From positions 72,967,727 to 73,031,726 of the forward strand of contig OY776119.1 of the NCBI GenBank assembly GCA_963675135.1: DNA of 64,000 nt. The letters are read 5' to 3'. A program made the position numbers and the translations under genes. Shown here one piece after another: positions 45,265-58,268 of the stretch. A model generated the notes under the pieces. That model searched no databases. It worked only from the letters and a program-made list of their open reading frames with translations, and was not told the DNA's origin. The first letter of the stretch is position 1. Every line of letters begins with the position of its first letter. Source of the DNA: Galeopsis tetrahit (Eukaryota > Streptophyta > Magnoliopsida > Lamiales > Lamiaceae).

Positions 45265-46313
45265 GCTTTAGTGATCATAGAGTTGAATGCTTTAAAAATC
45301 ACCTATGTTGATAAGGAAAATGAGTTTAAGGATCATCTTCTGATCCAATCTATGTTCCGATTGAATATTGTCTATTTCGCCATTTCTAAATTCTTGGCCT
45401 CTACCTTCGTCGACTATTTTCCTCTGTTCTTTGGATTAGGTTTTTTATTTGCCTTCATAAGGGATAAAGATTGGTTCGCAATTTCTTCACAACTCCGAGA
45501 GCTTGTAGCCTCGACTTGACGCTTCGAGGTAGATCAAATTCGTACAACAAACAAAGTAGGGTTCATAGAATGGGTGTTCTAAGGTTTGGACCAAACCCTA
45601 GGTTCAAGATAGGTTGAAACTTGATTAATCACACCCAAGTTCGAATTTAGAGGAGGGACAAAACTAACATTTCGGTTAGGCCCAGAAGGTCCATACATTT
45701 TCTCCTTAAGGGTCTTTTCTCATTTAATCCAGAAGGACCCTCTTGACAGGGTTTAACATGAGTCTCTTGGGCCAAATTTATCACACTTAAAATAGTCTAG
45801 ACTCATTAGGCTCATACTTATCTCCCAGGGCAAAAATCTTGGGCTGCATTTGACACATCAGAGTAATTATTTATGCAAGGCCTAAAAGACTAAGATAGAT
45901 CCACCAGAGTAATTACCTACACACCACATGCTCTATGCATGCAACCTCTTATTTGCAAGGAGATCATAAATCCCCCTTCGAAAATAATGATTTCCCTCCA
46001 TTCTCGGAATTGTAACATTCTCTAGAGTGGTGTATTCAATGTTAACTGCCCTTGGGTAAGGTGAAAGATCTAGTTCCTTGAGGGCCTCACTTAGGCCCAT
46101 AGATCGAGAGACGTCGAATCGATTATCTAACTTTTCTCTCTTATCGTCGATTGAGGTCATCGCCGTCACAAAAATGGCCTCTGTCGGCCATTTGAATCAC
46201 ACAACTGCCTGCCTGACTTGCATAACACATCGGGCGATTGGGAATTCGAGTATGATGAGTAATCGTCCTCCTCTACAAATAAGTAGAAGCATGAACAAGA
46301 AGGTTCTTCAACA
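45265..46313 (-). pseudogene. LINE-type ORF1 relic, distal part, and flanking sequence
   Basis: Continuation, left of element C, of the minus-strand ORF1 relic found at 59649-61690. Just inside the border, minus frames read VEEPSCSCFYLFVEEDDYSS and, after a shift, an acidic/basic stretch with SMGLSEALKELDLSPYPRAV (46100-46040). The order (DUF4283-like part, then a VVEEP-like motif, then an acidic tail) is that of plant LINE ORF1 proteins. Below about 45540 I see nothing certain. Confidence 0.4.
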
Positions 46314-46318
46314 ATTCT

Positions 46319-47706
46319 TGTTGGGATATGAATCCTTGAAACAATGTTCTAGATGATGAAAGTATGTTTTGATGGCCAAAAGCAACTTAAAGTTAGTAAT
46401 ATATGTGGTTCTAAGTCATCTTAATTGAGTCATATGAAATAAGTTTACTGATCTTAATGAGATATTGAAAACTGAGTTACTGATCTTATTGTGTTTACTG
46501 ATCTGATATATGAACTGTTAGGAACTAAGCTGATGTTTTGTATTGTATAGACAACTTATAGTATAGGACTTAATTATACTCATCTGTATATAGTTCAGTT
46601 GATGTATAGATAGGTTTTATATATGTAAAGTTGTATTTTATTGTATTCAGCATTGTAAAGTTCAGAACAGTAAGTTTGGAACACTAGATTAGAAGAAGAT
46701 CAGAAGACTAATGAAGACTCAGAAGACTACTTCAGAATAAGAAGACTTCAAAGAAGACTTGAAGAGAAGCTTAGAAGAATTCTGAAGAAGTACAGAACAG
46801 TTTTAAGTTACTGTGCTGACTGGCTCAGAACAGTAAAAATCAGAACAGTAAGTTACTGTGCTGATTTGGTGAATTTGAAGAATAAGTTTGGAAAACTTAT
46901 TTAAAGAGTAACTGAAGATATATTGAAGATATGCTGACTTGGAATAAGAAGGAAGTTACAAAGTCGGTTACAAAAAGAGGAAGTTACAAAAACAGTTTTA
47001 GAGTTAGTTGAGAGTTAGTTCACAAACTGCTAACTGTCATACTAAGTTCTATAAATACTGTATGATCTCCTACTTGAAGAGACTACTGCTACTACTGAAC
47101 AATTACTGATCTTAGAAGAATTCAAGAGCAAGTCTACAAGCAAGAACTCACAGAGTTAAGGAAATCGAACTAAGGAGAAGCCACTGAATTGAAGAGAAGA
47201 AATCAACGGCTACTCAAAAAGAAGTTTTACTTTTCAGTTTTAAGTTTGTGTTTTGTAAAACAAGTGTGCTAGTTACTTGTAGAATTACTAGTAGATCGAA
47301 GATACACTTGGGAGTGTAATCGATAAGATCACAGTCTTAATCTTGGGACTTTAAGCCACAAGAAACTCAAGGAAGAGTTAATAAAACATCACAACTGGGA
47401 TTGTGAGAGTGGATGTAGACTTATTGGTCGAACCACTATAAAATTCTGTGTTCTTTATTTTCTGTTTGATATTTGTTTAATAATTGTTTAACCAAGAACA
47501 GTAGAATTTACTAAGTAAAGATCTGATTAAAAGTTGAGTATAAAACTAAACTGGAAGTACTGATCTGACTCAGTAAGAACAGTACTATTCAGAACACTAT
47601 TCCGCATTATAAACTCTGATATTTTGAAAGATTTTTGAAAGTCTATTCACCCCTCCCCTCTAGACTTTCTTAGCTTACTCAATCTTAACTCAACTTGGGA
47701 CCAACA
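46319..47706 (+). repeat. 5' LTR of element C
   Basis: 1,388 bp, TGTTGG...CCAACA. A TATA box CTATAAATAC lies at 47049-47058. A GAAGA-rich stretch (46690-46790) and repeated ACAGTAAGTTACTGTGCTGA words precede it. Confidence 0.9.
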
Positions 47707-47708
47707 AG

Positions 47709-47720
47709 TGGTATCAGAGC
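47709..47720 (+). other. Primer-binding site of element C
   Basis: TGGTATCAGAGC two bases after the 5' LTR; complementary to initiator tRNA-Met. Confidence 0.88.
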
Positions 47721-47867
47721 AGTAGTTCTTTGGACTGCTGTTTCTTGATAACCTTGTAGATCTTGAGGGAAATCTCACTGATTTTAATACTATTTCTTGA
47801 TATCTGTCACTATCTGAATACTTGAAAACTATCTGCTATACTACTGATCCTGTTTGTTTAATCAAAC

Positions 47868-50423
47868 ATGGATGACACTAATGTGAACAAACTTCCTAAG
47901 TTCAAGATTGCAGATTATGACTACTGGAAGCTTAGGATGGAGGCCATCTTTAGCTCAACACATGATCTGATGGTGTCTGTGGTGACTGAAGGACCAATTG
48001 TCACCATGGTGGAAAACACTGCTATTCTGGATCCTTTTAAACCAGTTGGAGCACTGGTCCCTAAACCAAGGTCAGAACTGACTTCTGAAGAAATGCGACA
48101 AAACAATTTGGATAGTCTTGCTAAGAATTATATTTTACACACCCTGCCAAATGAGTATCTTGGCAAAGTGTTAAAATGTAAGACTGCAAAGCAAATGTGG
48201 GACAAATTGGCTATTCTTTGTGAAGGTACTACACTGATCAAAGAAAGCAAATTATCCACAGCTGTCCAAAGGTTTGAAACATTTAAGATGAAGCCAGGAG
48301 AAACAATTGATGAATTGGATACTCGATTTACAAAGATTATGAATGATCTTGATGTGTTAGGTAAAACTTATACTGAAAGAGAATTTAACCTGAGAATCTT
48401 GAAAGCTTTGGATGAAAGGTGGAAAATGGTCAAGATGATCATTAAAACCACACAAGACATTGATTCTTGGCCAGCAGAAACTATGTTCCAAACCCTTAAG
48501 GCACATGAGTTTGAGTTAGATGAAGAAGATCCTATCACTGTGATTCATAAGGAAAAGGATGCCTCTAAGGACATAGCTTTTAAAGCCTCTACCTCTAAGG
48601 GGTCTAGATCATCTAAGTCTAAGGCCTCAAGCATAAAAGATGAACTAGATAGTTCTGATCTTAGTCTGAAAGATCAGATGAGCCTTATGATCAAAAGATT
48701 TGATAGACTAAATAAGAGGTATGGTAGATACAAGAGATTCTATAAGGAAACCAAGGGTTCTAGTAACATGGACTCTTTTGTGAACAGAAGGGATCAAAAC
48801 TCTTCTGAAAGAAGGGATGAGATCTCTAATGAGAACAGGAGAGATAGGAACTCATCTGATAAGAGGGATAGAAAGTATTCTGATAAGAAAGATAGGAACT
48901 GAATTGACAAGCATGACAGGAACCGAAATCATTCACCTCATAAGAGATCTTCTAACAATCCTGTTTGCTACAATTGTGATAAGCCAGGTCATTATGCTTA
49001 TGAATGTCCTGATCTGAGTTCTGAAGATCGAGAAGAAAGGAAAACCAGAAGAGATCGAAAATATGCCAAGGGTAAGAAGGCAATGATGACATACAATGAT
49101 TCTGATTCGGAATCAGAAGAGTTGCCATCGTCTTCATCTGAATACCCCTCTAGCAATGAGAATGAAGCCTTCATAGCAGATGATGGACTGGTAATGATGG
49201 CCAAAATAAATGATGAGGTATCATCTGCTAACTCTTTTCAATCGTGCAAAAATTCTGACACTGATGAAAGTGATGTTGCTGATAGCAGTGTAGGAAGTAG
49301 TCTTCATCATTCCCAAGGAGTGACTGAAGAAGACCTTCTACAAGCTAACAAAGCATTCATTGAAATTAGTGATGAGAATATATCTTTAAAGCAAGAAATC
49401 ATTAATCTGAAAGAAGCTCAGTTGAAAGTGGATCCTAATATAGTTGTCATAAATGCACGACTATCAGAAGAGTTATCCCAACTCCAAGAAAAGTATGCAT
49501 CCATTGACAAACTATATCAGGGTATGCTTATAACTCAAGCCAAATAGACTAATGAATTCAATGATTTAAAGATTAAATGTGAAAAACTTGAAGAGCGCAA
49601 TAGATTCTTAGAAACTGAAGTAGTGAGCCTAGATCGAAAGCTATCTGGGATGATTAACTCTACCAAGATTAATCAAACAATCTCAGACAGATATAGGGCT
49701 CCAAATGATAAAAGTGGAATAGGTACTGATCTGCCTAGTTCATCTACTTCAGACTTTAAGAACACTAATGGAGATAGTTCAAGTTCTTTGCAACTAGATA
49801 AAGGAAAAGAACCTATGATTTATGATATTGATCCAAAACCCAAAGTACAGTCTAAATACATCCCTCCTACTACCAAGAATGGTAAAATGAAGAATGTATT
49901 AAGACCAGTACAGTCAAGACCATACCAGAAGAGTTATACTCCTCTGACCAGAACAGATCAGTACTGGTATCAAAAGAGACAAACTCAGAACAGTAGGTCA
50001 AGACAAGCACATGCAAGTTGGGAACAGCCTAGACCTCCTTTTATAAGGCAGTCTCAGCTGTATTCAACTAAACCTAGGAGATTTGTGCCTCATTATCATA
50101 ACAAACCTGTTCTTTATCCTCCACCTTTATCTTATGATATCATTGAAGAGGAAAGACCAAAACGCATCTATAAGCCGTATGGTCCACATGCTTTCAGACT
50201 ATATTCAAACTATTACAGGCATACTGATCTTACTAAAAAAGGGATAGAACTAAGGAAAGGCTATCTCAGAAAAATAGATCCTAAGTCTGCTGATAATTCT
50301 GAAATGGTTAATAAAGTACTATTTTGTGATAAATATGGAAGGAAACTGAAGAGGTCCCATTTATTCAAATCCTCAATGTTTATCTGGGTACCTCTCACTG
50401 CTAACCCCCAAGGACCCCAATAA
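47868..50423 (+). pseudogene. Gag of element C, two in-frame stops
   Basis: Begins MDDTNVNKLPKFKIADYDYW. Residues about 10-230 form the Copia gag domain (AKQMWDKLAILCEGTTLIKE, LIKRFD-type motif later). A run of Arg/Asp/Asn/Ser-rich repeats follows. TGA at 48900-48902 interrupts just before the zinc knuckle CYNCDKPGHYAYEC (about 48964-49005), and TAG at 49545-49547 interrupts the coiled coil. The same frame otherwise stays open to TAA at 50421-50423, where homology to the gag of B also ends. Full length would be 851 codons. Confidence 0.82.
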
Positions 50424-50455
50424 ACTAGGGTACCTAAATTATTAAGATCACTACC

Positions 50456-53400
50456 TTGCAGGATCGACTGGACCTATACAAGAAAGGTGGTACAGTTGGT
50501 GAGACCTGGTACATAGACAGTGGGTGTTCACATCACATGACTGGTACCAAGGCCTTACTTACTGACTATCATGAGAAGGAAGGACCAAAAGTCATCTTTG
50601 GAGACAGCTCCATGGCAATCACAAAAGGATTTGGATTCATCAAGAATGGAGATGTTGAAATCCAAGATGTCTCCTATGTTGAAGGTTTGAAATATAATTT
50701 GTTATCTGTATCTCAATTCTGTGACAGGGGATACAAAGTTCAGTTCAAGACCAGAAGATGTGAAATAATATACAAAAGGACTCACAATGTTTTACTTGTT
50801 GGCACAAGACAAGGAAGTGTATACATTGTGAATTGGAATTGTTGTCCTAAGAATGCTTGTCTTATTACTAAGAGTCCTAAAGAAAACAGTTGACTCTGGC
50901 ATAAACGCCTCTGCCACCTGAACTTTAAGATAATCAACAAGATTGCTAGAGAACATCTTGTTGAGGGCATTCCTAATGAAATCTATTCCAAATCACAAAT
51001 TTTTGACTCCTGTCAAAAAGGTAAACAGGTAAAGGTTTCATTTAAGTCCATTCCAACTCTTTCAACAAGCAGAGCCTTAGAACTCTTGCATATGGATCTT
51101 CATGGTCCTATCAAACCTCCTACATTGAATGGAAGAAGGTATACTCTGGTTGTAGTAGATGATTACTCTAAGTTTACTTGGGTAGTCTTTCTACACAAAA
51201 AGAGTGATACACAAACACTACTTCCAGATCTATTAAAGAGGTTGCAGGTTGAAAAGGGACAACCCATTGTCAAGATAAGAAGTGACAAGGGGTCTGAGTT
51301 TATTAACTGTTACATCTCTGACTACTGTTCTAAGTCTGGCATACAACATTTGACAAGTGCAGCCAGAACCCCTCAACAAAATGGTGTTGCAGAAAGGAGA
51401 AACAGAACACTAAAAGAAGCATGCATAGCAATGATTGCAGAATTCAACACACCTCAGAAGTTTTGGGCTGAAGCCATTAACACAGCTTGCCACTCTCAAA
51501 ACCGAAGTGCTCTTAATAAGGTGCATGGTAAAACACCTTATGAGGTATGGAAAGTGTTTCTTATTTTCATATCTTTGGATGTAAGTGTTTCATCCATAAC
51601 AATGGCAAAAGTAAGCTAAATGCTTTTGATGCAAAAGCTGATGAAGGGATATTCTTAGGATACTCTTCAGTAAGCAAAGCATTTAGAGTGTTTAATTACT
51701 CTACCCTATGTGTGGAAGAAACACCCCATGTAGTCTTTGATGAGAATGTGCAGGACTCTGCTGATCATCAGCTCAGTAAGAAAATTGACGATTCTGAAAA
51801 AGAAAAGGTAAATGAGAAAGGTAAGTCATCTAAAACTTCTGATATGCCAGAATTGAATGACTGCTCTCCTATGAACAAATCTGCTGATTTAATGCATAAT
51901 AATGATACTGATCTGAATGATATAAATGGTGATAGTATTTCTGTTAAGAATAGAAGGACATGGAAGTCTGCTCATTCTACTGATCTGATTTTAGGAGATT
52001 CCAGTAAAGGAGTTAAAACTAGAAAACAATTGTTTGATTCCCAGGAAGAACCTAGTAAGTCTCTATTTTGCTGGTGTTGTTTTCTATCCTCTATTGAGCC
52101 TAAAACTGTGAATGAAACTTTAAGTGATAGTTATTGGATTATAGCCATGCAAGAAGAACTTAATCAGTTCACTAGAAACGAAGTTTGGGAACTTGTTGAT
52201 AGACCTAGTGATCATAATGTTGTAGGCACTAAGTGGATTTTCAAGAATAAAAGGGATGAAAATGATCTTGTAGTTAGAAATAAAGCTAGATTAGTTGCTC
52301 AGGGCTACTCTCAAGCTGAGGGTATTGATTATGATGAAACTTTTGCACCTGTAGCTAGACTAGAAGCTATAAGATTGTTCCTTGCTTATGCTGCACATAT
52401 GAAATTCACTGTGTATCAAATGGATGTGAAAAGTGCATTTTTGAATGGTATACTTGCTGAAGAAGTTTATGTGGAACAACCACCTGGTTTTGAAGTGAAT
52501 AGTCACCAAGTATACAGGTTAAAGAAAGCACTATATGGACTGAAACAAGCCCCAAGAGCCTGGTATGATACACTTTCTCTATTCTTACTTGAAAATGGTT
52601 TTACAAAAGGCAAGGTTGATAGAACTTTGTTTCGAAGACAAGAAGGTAATGATATATTACTTGTTCAAATTTATGTGGATGATATTATCTTTGGATCACC
52701 CAACAAAACCTTGAGTGAAAGCTTTTCTACACTCATGCAAAATAAATTTGAAATGTCTATGATGGGTGAAATGACATATTTTCTTGGTCTTCAAGTAAAA
52801 CAAACTCCAGAAGGTATCTTTATAAATCAAGCAAAATATACTAAGAATTTGCTAGATAAATTTGGTATTAAAACCTGTAAGACAGTTGGTGTGCCCATGC
52901 AACCTACATACAGAATGGATCCTGATGAAGGAGGTAAGTCTTCTGACCAACCTCATTATCGTGCTTTAATTGGCTCTCTACTCTATCTAACTGCCAGCAG
53001 ACCTGATATTGCTTTTTCTGTTGGTGTATGTGCAAGATTTCAAGCAAACCCCAAAGAAAGTCATCTGGAAGCTGCCAAAAGGATATTGAAATATCTAAAG
53101 GGGACCATTAATCGAGGATTATGGTATCCTGTAGATGATGATATATCTTTAAGTGGTTATTCAGACTCGGACTTTGGAAGTTGCAAAATAGATAGAAAAT
53201 CTACTTCAGGTTCATGTCAATTCTTAGGAACTAAGCTCATTTCATGGTTTTCAAAGAAACAAACAAGTGTGGCAACTTCTACTACTGAAGCAGAATATAT
53301 GGCTGCAGGTAGTTGTTGTAGTCAGCTTCTTTGGCTAATACAACAACTCAGAGACTACAATATTGTAGAATCTAATGTACCTATATATTGTGACAGTAAT

Positions 53401-53628
53401 AGTGCCATTGCCATAACACAAAATCCCGTTCTACATACTAGATGCAAGCATGTTGACATTAGGCATCACTTTATTAGGGATCATGTGGAAAAGAAAAATA
53501 TTAGGATGGAAAAGATTCATACGGATATTCAAAGAGCTGATATTTTTACAAAACCATTGGCTGAAGTGAGATTTAGAGAGTTATGCATTAGCTTAGGGTT
53601 GATAGATATGGATTCTATATGTATATAG
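50456..53628 (+). pseudogene. Copia pol of element C, one stop and one frameshift
   Basis: Opens near TTGCAGGATCG in a frame different from gag. Protease: WYIDSGCSHHMTG. TGA at 50891-50893 replaces the Trp codon of the LWHKRL motif. Integrase: MDLHGPI, IRSDKGSEF, TPQQNGVAERRNRTL. A frameshift near 51550-51558, with a short deletion relative to B after YEVWK, moves the rest into another frame. Reverse transcriptase has MDVKSAFLNG and VQIYVDDIIFGSP; RNase H has SGYSDSDFGS, TSTTEAEYMAA and a complete C-terminus. It ends DMDSICI at the natural stop. Confidence 0.87.
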
Positions 53629-54884
53629 AACTGTACTAACATTTCAGGTACTGATCTTATACCAAGAGGAAGACAAAGCAGAAATTAAGAACAGTACATC
53701 AAATGCCTAAAATTCAGAAGAGACAACCCCATGTCAGACTACTACATTCAAAACAGGTAACAAGGTTACTAAAGTGACCTTAATCCCGATGAGGAAGCTG
53801 GTAAAGCTGAGGGACACTGAGAACACACATTAAGGGGGAATCTGTGATTTCTTAAAGATCCTTTTGTTGACTAAGAACACTAAGTCACTTTAGCATAAAC
53901 CTTGATGCGATCATTAAAGTAAACATATTTTTACTACTCTGTACTGTTTTACACGTATATCTCATGAACTAACACTTCTACCAGGGTGAAACAGGCACAG
54001 AAGAGGAATTCTCCACTGAAGGGGGAACTGATCTGATTACAGATTTGAAAAGTCTACTAATCTGATCTGATTACAGGCTATATCAGTCTACAGATATATT
54101 CTGATTAATAAATTGACTTGTCTACAGAACTGTTCTGATTACAAAGTTTCTTTGTCTACAGTACTGATCTGATTACAATTCAATTATTCTACAGAACTAA
54201 TCTGACTACTGATTAAACTGTCTACAGAAAGATTTGATTACTACTAATCTGTCTACAGAATAGCACTGATCTGTCACAGTACTAATCTTAGGATTACTGT
54301 GCTGATATAAAAAAGGTGAAATCAGGAAAATTGGGTACTGATCTGAAAACTACTGTGCTGACCCATCTACTGATCTAAAAACTACTGTGCTGATTCATCT
54401 ACTGATCTGATGTCTGAAAAAGGTTTACTCAGCTGATCCAGATAAGTACATTTTCTTTATATACAAGTAAGAGAATGAAGTGAAATATTTTTGGAAACTA
54501 CTGTGCTGATATGCATCAGAACAGTATTTTATCTTAGAATACTCTAAGTCAAAAACTGCTCAAATTTAGATTACTAATAGAGAAGATTAGTACACTCCTC
54601 TATTTTTTAACCTAATTACTGTGGTGTATTTATCAAACACAAATTGGCTCCAAAATTAAGAATGGTACTAGAATATGAACAGTTCTTTTAAAACACGAAT
54701 TTCAAGACTTAATCTCAACCATTCTTTGTGATAAACAAATTCAATCCTAGCCCTAGATTGGTTTTGAATTGATCAAATACGATCACTTTTCATCTTCATC
54801 TTCCTTACGAGTTCATTTCTGGAAAGCTCATAACTCAAAATCTACTGCAAAATCTCAATAATCTATCTTCTACAAAACCCTACA
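53629..54884 (+). repeat. Spacer of element C: extra polypurine tracts and degenerate repeats
   Basis: No coding sequence. TTAAGGGGGAATC near 53830 and TGAAGGGGGAACTG near 54017 are polypurine-like tracts besides the one used at 58255. From about 54030 to 54430 the sequence is made of degenerate units of roughly 30 bp sharing TCTACAGAACTGATCTGATTA-like cores, then ACTACTGTGCTGA units. Confidence 0.55.
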
Positions 54885-57800
54885 ATGGCAATTATCAATA
54901 TTATAAGTGAATCTAACGAAGTCGCAGGCACTTTTGATTCTGATTTTTGGGTTCGAGAAAAGGGCATTTTTGTGGAAAATGCAGTATACTTCAATGGCAG
55001 ACATAGTGTAGAAAACCAAGCGATTCTGACAATGTGTGAAGAATGCGGGCTGAGGAAATTCCTTGAATCATCTTCGATGAATGTGTTTGAACCAGAAGCG
55101 ATGGAATTTTATTTGCAGCTTGAAGGTGATAACAATGGTGTCCATTCAATGCACTCAGGGCACAAGGTCTCGATTACTAGAGAAATCCTTGAAATCATGC
55201 TGGATTTACCACAAGGCCCAGTGGATATTCTGACCTACAAAGCAGGGGAAGAGAAAGAGTGTGTAGGCAGATGGTCGGGTGAAGAACCAGAGTCTCTAAG
55301 CCATCTTAAGAAGGTTGTTCTTCCTACTGGTCTTCAATTTCTAATGGACATAGCTGGAAAATGTTTGTTAGGTCAACATCACAGTCAGGATGCTCTAACA
55401 AATCTGAAAATCCGAATCATGGCAGCAATCATTGACAGAGTGCAAGGAAATTGGCAAGGGTTTTTCTTAGAAAGATTGATAAGTGAGAAAGAAAAGGTCT
55501 TGTTCGATGAGGATACAATGGAATTTTCGATTAAATCGAAGTTAGGGTTCGGAAATAAGCTGAGTATTTTGTTACCTCAGTTAGTTGTCAAGAAGGCGTA
55601 CTGGAGTAATCCCAAGAAATTCCATCATGGAAAATTCTTGATGAAAAAGGAGTCTGTTCGATTTGAACAAGAACATCCTTTGGTGCAACCTCAAGAACCT
55701 GAAGCTCAAGAGACTGGTGCTTCAATGTATCGATCTGATGATAATCAACCAGAGATAAGATCGAAAGCGAGGCATGATCCGAGCAGTACTAGACCAAGAA
55801 GAGGAAGGTCTGCTACAGCTGCCTCAGAGCAAACAGTCCGGTTTATTGAGACTGTGGTGCAAGAAAGCTCTGAAGAACAAGAGGTTAGTAATTCAAGTAT
55901 TGTTGTTTTACATAAAAGAACCAAGGAAAGAAGTGCACCTAGACCTAGGAGAAGACTTGTTGATTCCTCTCCTACCCCTTCAAATTCTGATCCAAGCCCA
56001 ATTGATCCCATTGACCACCAACCTTCATGTTCTGGAGAATCAGCTCACTATTTTCCAATTTCTCAGAACACTCCTCATTCATCCCCTCAGAACACTCCTC
56101 TTTCAAGTCATCAAAACCAACCCACTCCACATCATTCACCCACACAAGTTCATGATCACTCTACTGAACATGAATTTGAGCCTTCTACTGTACCAATTGA
56201 CATTTCATCATCCCCTGAACCTGAATATATAGCCCCTAAACCTGCTGGTTTAATGGATTATCCTATCTGTGATAAAGAAGATCGAATTAGGATAAATTTG
56301 AGATTGGCTCTGTTGAAGCAGTTTCCTGGTTTAGATGAAAGTTCAGTTGAGTTTGAGAAACTTCTTAGGATTGGCACATGGGTGTATCTTAAGAGGAGTA
56401 CTCTTAAAGAAAATCTAGCTGTTATGGAAGGTATGGGTGGTGCTTCAATCTTTGATGATTGGGAAGCAGAGCAGATGCTTGCAGCTGGTGTTAACTCATT
56501 TCTTGAGCCAGTAACTCCAGAGTCAGTGGTGCAACTTGTTGAAAGGTTGACATGATTTAAACATTCTGTGGAAAATGTTGCCACTGCTGCTGCAGATGAA
56601 GATGCTGATATTGTTATGGAAAGTGAAGAAAGGATTGTTGATGAAGTTGAGAAAGTTGTTGAAGAGGATGTTATGGAAGTTGATGAAGCTGGTGACAATA
56701 CAACAGAGGTGTTTGAGAACACTGTTGTACTTGAAGAGACAGAAGTTTTTGAAAATCAAGATTTGAATGCTGATGAACTGGAAAGCATGCCATTTCAATC
56801 TGCTGAACCTATCATTCCTGAAGATGTGCAGGAACAGATCAGAATAGTTCCTGTTGAAAAGGAATCTAATAATTCTAGCTTTGAATTGTTGAGAAAGCAG
56901 AATGAAGAGCTTCAAGCCAAGTTGGAAGCTGCTGTGAGAATGTTCCAAGAAGCTACTGAAAGAATGAATAAGATGCATTCAGAAAACTCAGTTGAAAGAG
57001 TTATGGAGCATACAATGACTAAAATCTATGATCTCCATAGACTTCAAGAAAAGAACCTATCTCAGGTGTTGCATGCTAAGATGGAGCAACACTTAACTCC
57101 CTTGAAAGAGTGGCATGATGAAGCCAAAAAGGGGGAAGACAGGATAAGAAGAGTAATGGAACAGACTCAATCACAACAAGCTCAACTAGTTGTGAGTCAA
57201 GATGAGTTGAAAGAGGAAATTGCCAGTTTGAATGAGAAAATCAAGATTAGGAAGCAACAGAAACAACAAAAATCAAGATTAGGAAGCAACAGAAACAACA
57301 AGGTCAAGAAATTGTTGAGAAGAAGAAAACTGATGTTGCTGAAAGTTCTATTCAGAAAAAGAGGAAATTAATATTGTCTGATGAAGAAGAACAAGAAGAA
57401 GAGACTGGTAGAATTACCAGATCCAGAAGCAAATTGAAAACTGGTGTTTCAAGTGAAGAACAAGGAAAGCTTGAATTGATGAAAGAAAAGAAAGTTGAAG
57501 AAGCAGAGTTGAAAAAGAAGAAGGATAAGGATATTAAGTTTTTGAAAACAAGGTTTGATAATAAAGTTGCAGCTTTGAAAAGGAAAATGAAAGCTTAGAG
57601 AAAAGCTGAAGGAAAAGAGTTTGATAAAAATTTTCAAGATGAGAATTTTGTTGATTTTATTGTTCTGACTGAAAATATGGATTACTGGAAAAATCTGAAG
57701 AAGAAGTGGCAGATTGCAAACTTCATTGTGAAGAAGTTTGGTGATCATATGAACAAAGAAGCTGAATTTGCTGATTTTGAAGAGTTCATGTTGAACATAG

Positions 57801-58024
57801 ATAAAGATTTTTGGGAAGATATAGCACAAGTTGCTGCTCGTGCTGGAACAAGGATATTATGTCCTGAAGAACCAAGTTGGGAACCTCCAAGACTTGAGAA
57901 TGGAGAACCTGATTACAAAGAGATTAGTAACATAATTGCTGAGATCATCAGAGAAGAAGGTATCACTGATCATCAACATATGATGGATATCAAAGCAAGA
58001 CTTTATGTTGCATTCAGAATTTGA
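54885..58024 (+). pseudogene. Post-pol reading frame of element C, three lesions
   Basis: Starts MAIINIISESNEVAG. The N-terminal domain has EECGLRKFLESSSMNVFEPE and LKIRIMAAIID followed by WQGFFLERLISEK, matching element B. A Pro/Ser/His-rich middle, an acidic region and coiled coils follow. The C-terminal domain has FADFEEFMLNIDKDFWEDIA, then PSWEPPRLE, again matching B. Lesions: TGA at 56553-56555, a 32-bp tandem duplication at about 57241-57304 that shifts the frame, and TAG at 57596-57598. Without them the frame would be about 1,040 codons. No signal peptide or membrane segment is seen. Role unknown. Confidence 0.72.
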
Positions 58025-58254
58025 AGACAAAGAAAGAAGATGAAGGACAAGCTCACAAGATAACATTTCTAACCTTAATCTTTATTTCTATATTTTCTGT
58101 TTATTTCATATTTTGTTAGTATGTGTAATATGTGCATTATCTGATCTAAATATGATTATAAATATGAATCTGGAATTTTGAAATGATGAACTGTTATGAT
58201 AGACTACATACTTAACTACTGATTTATTAACATTTAAGTAGTTTTGGCTTCATC

Positions 58255-58268
58255 AAAAAGGGGGAAAT
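58255..58268 (+). other. Polypurine tract of element C
   Basis: AAAAAGGGGGAAAT directly before the 3' LTR. Confidence 0.88.
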
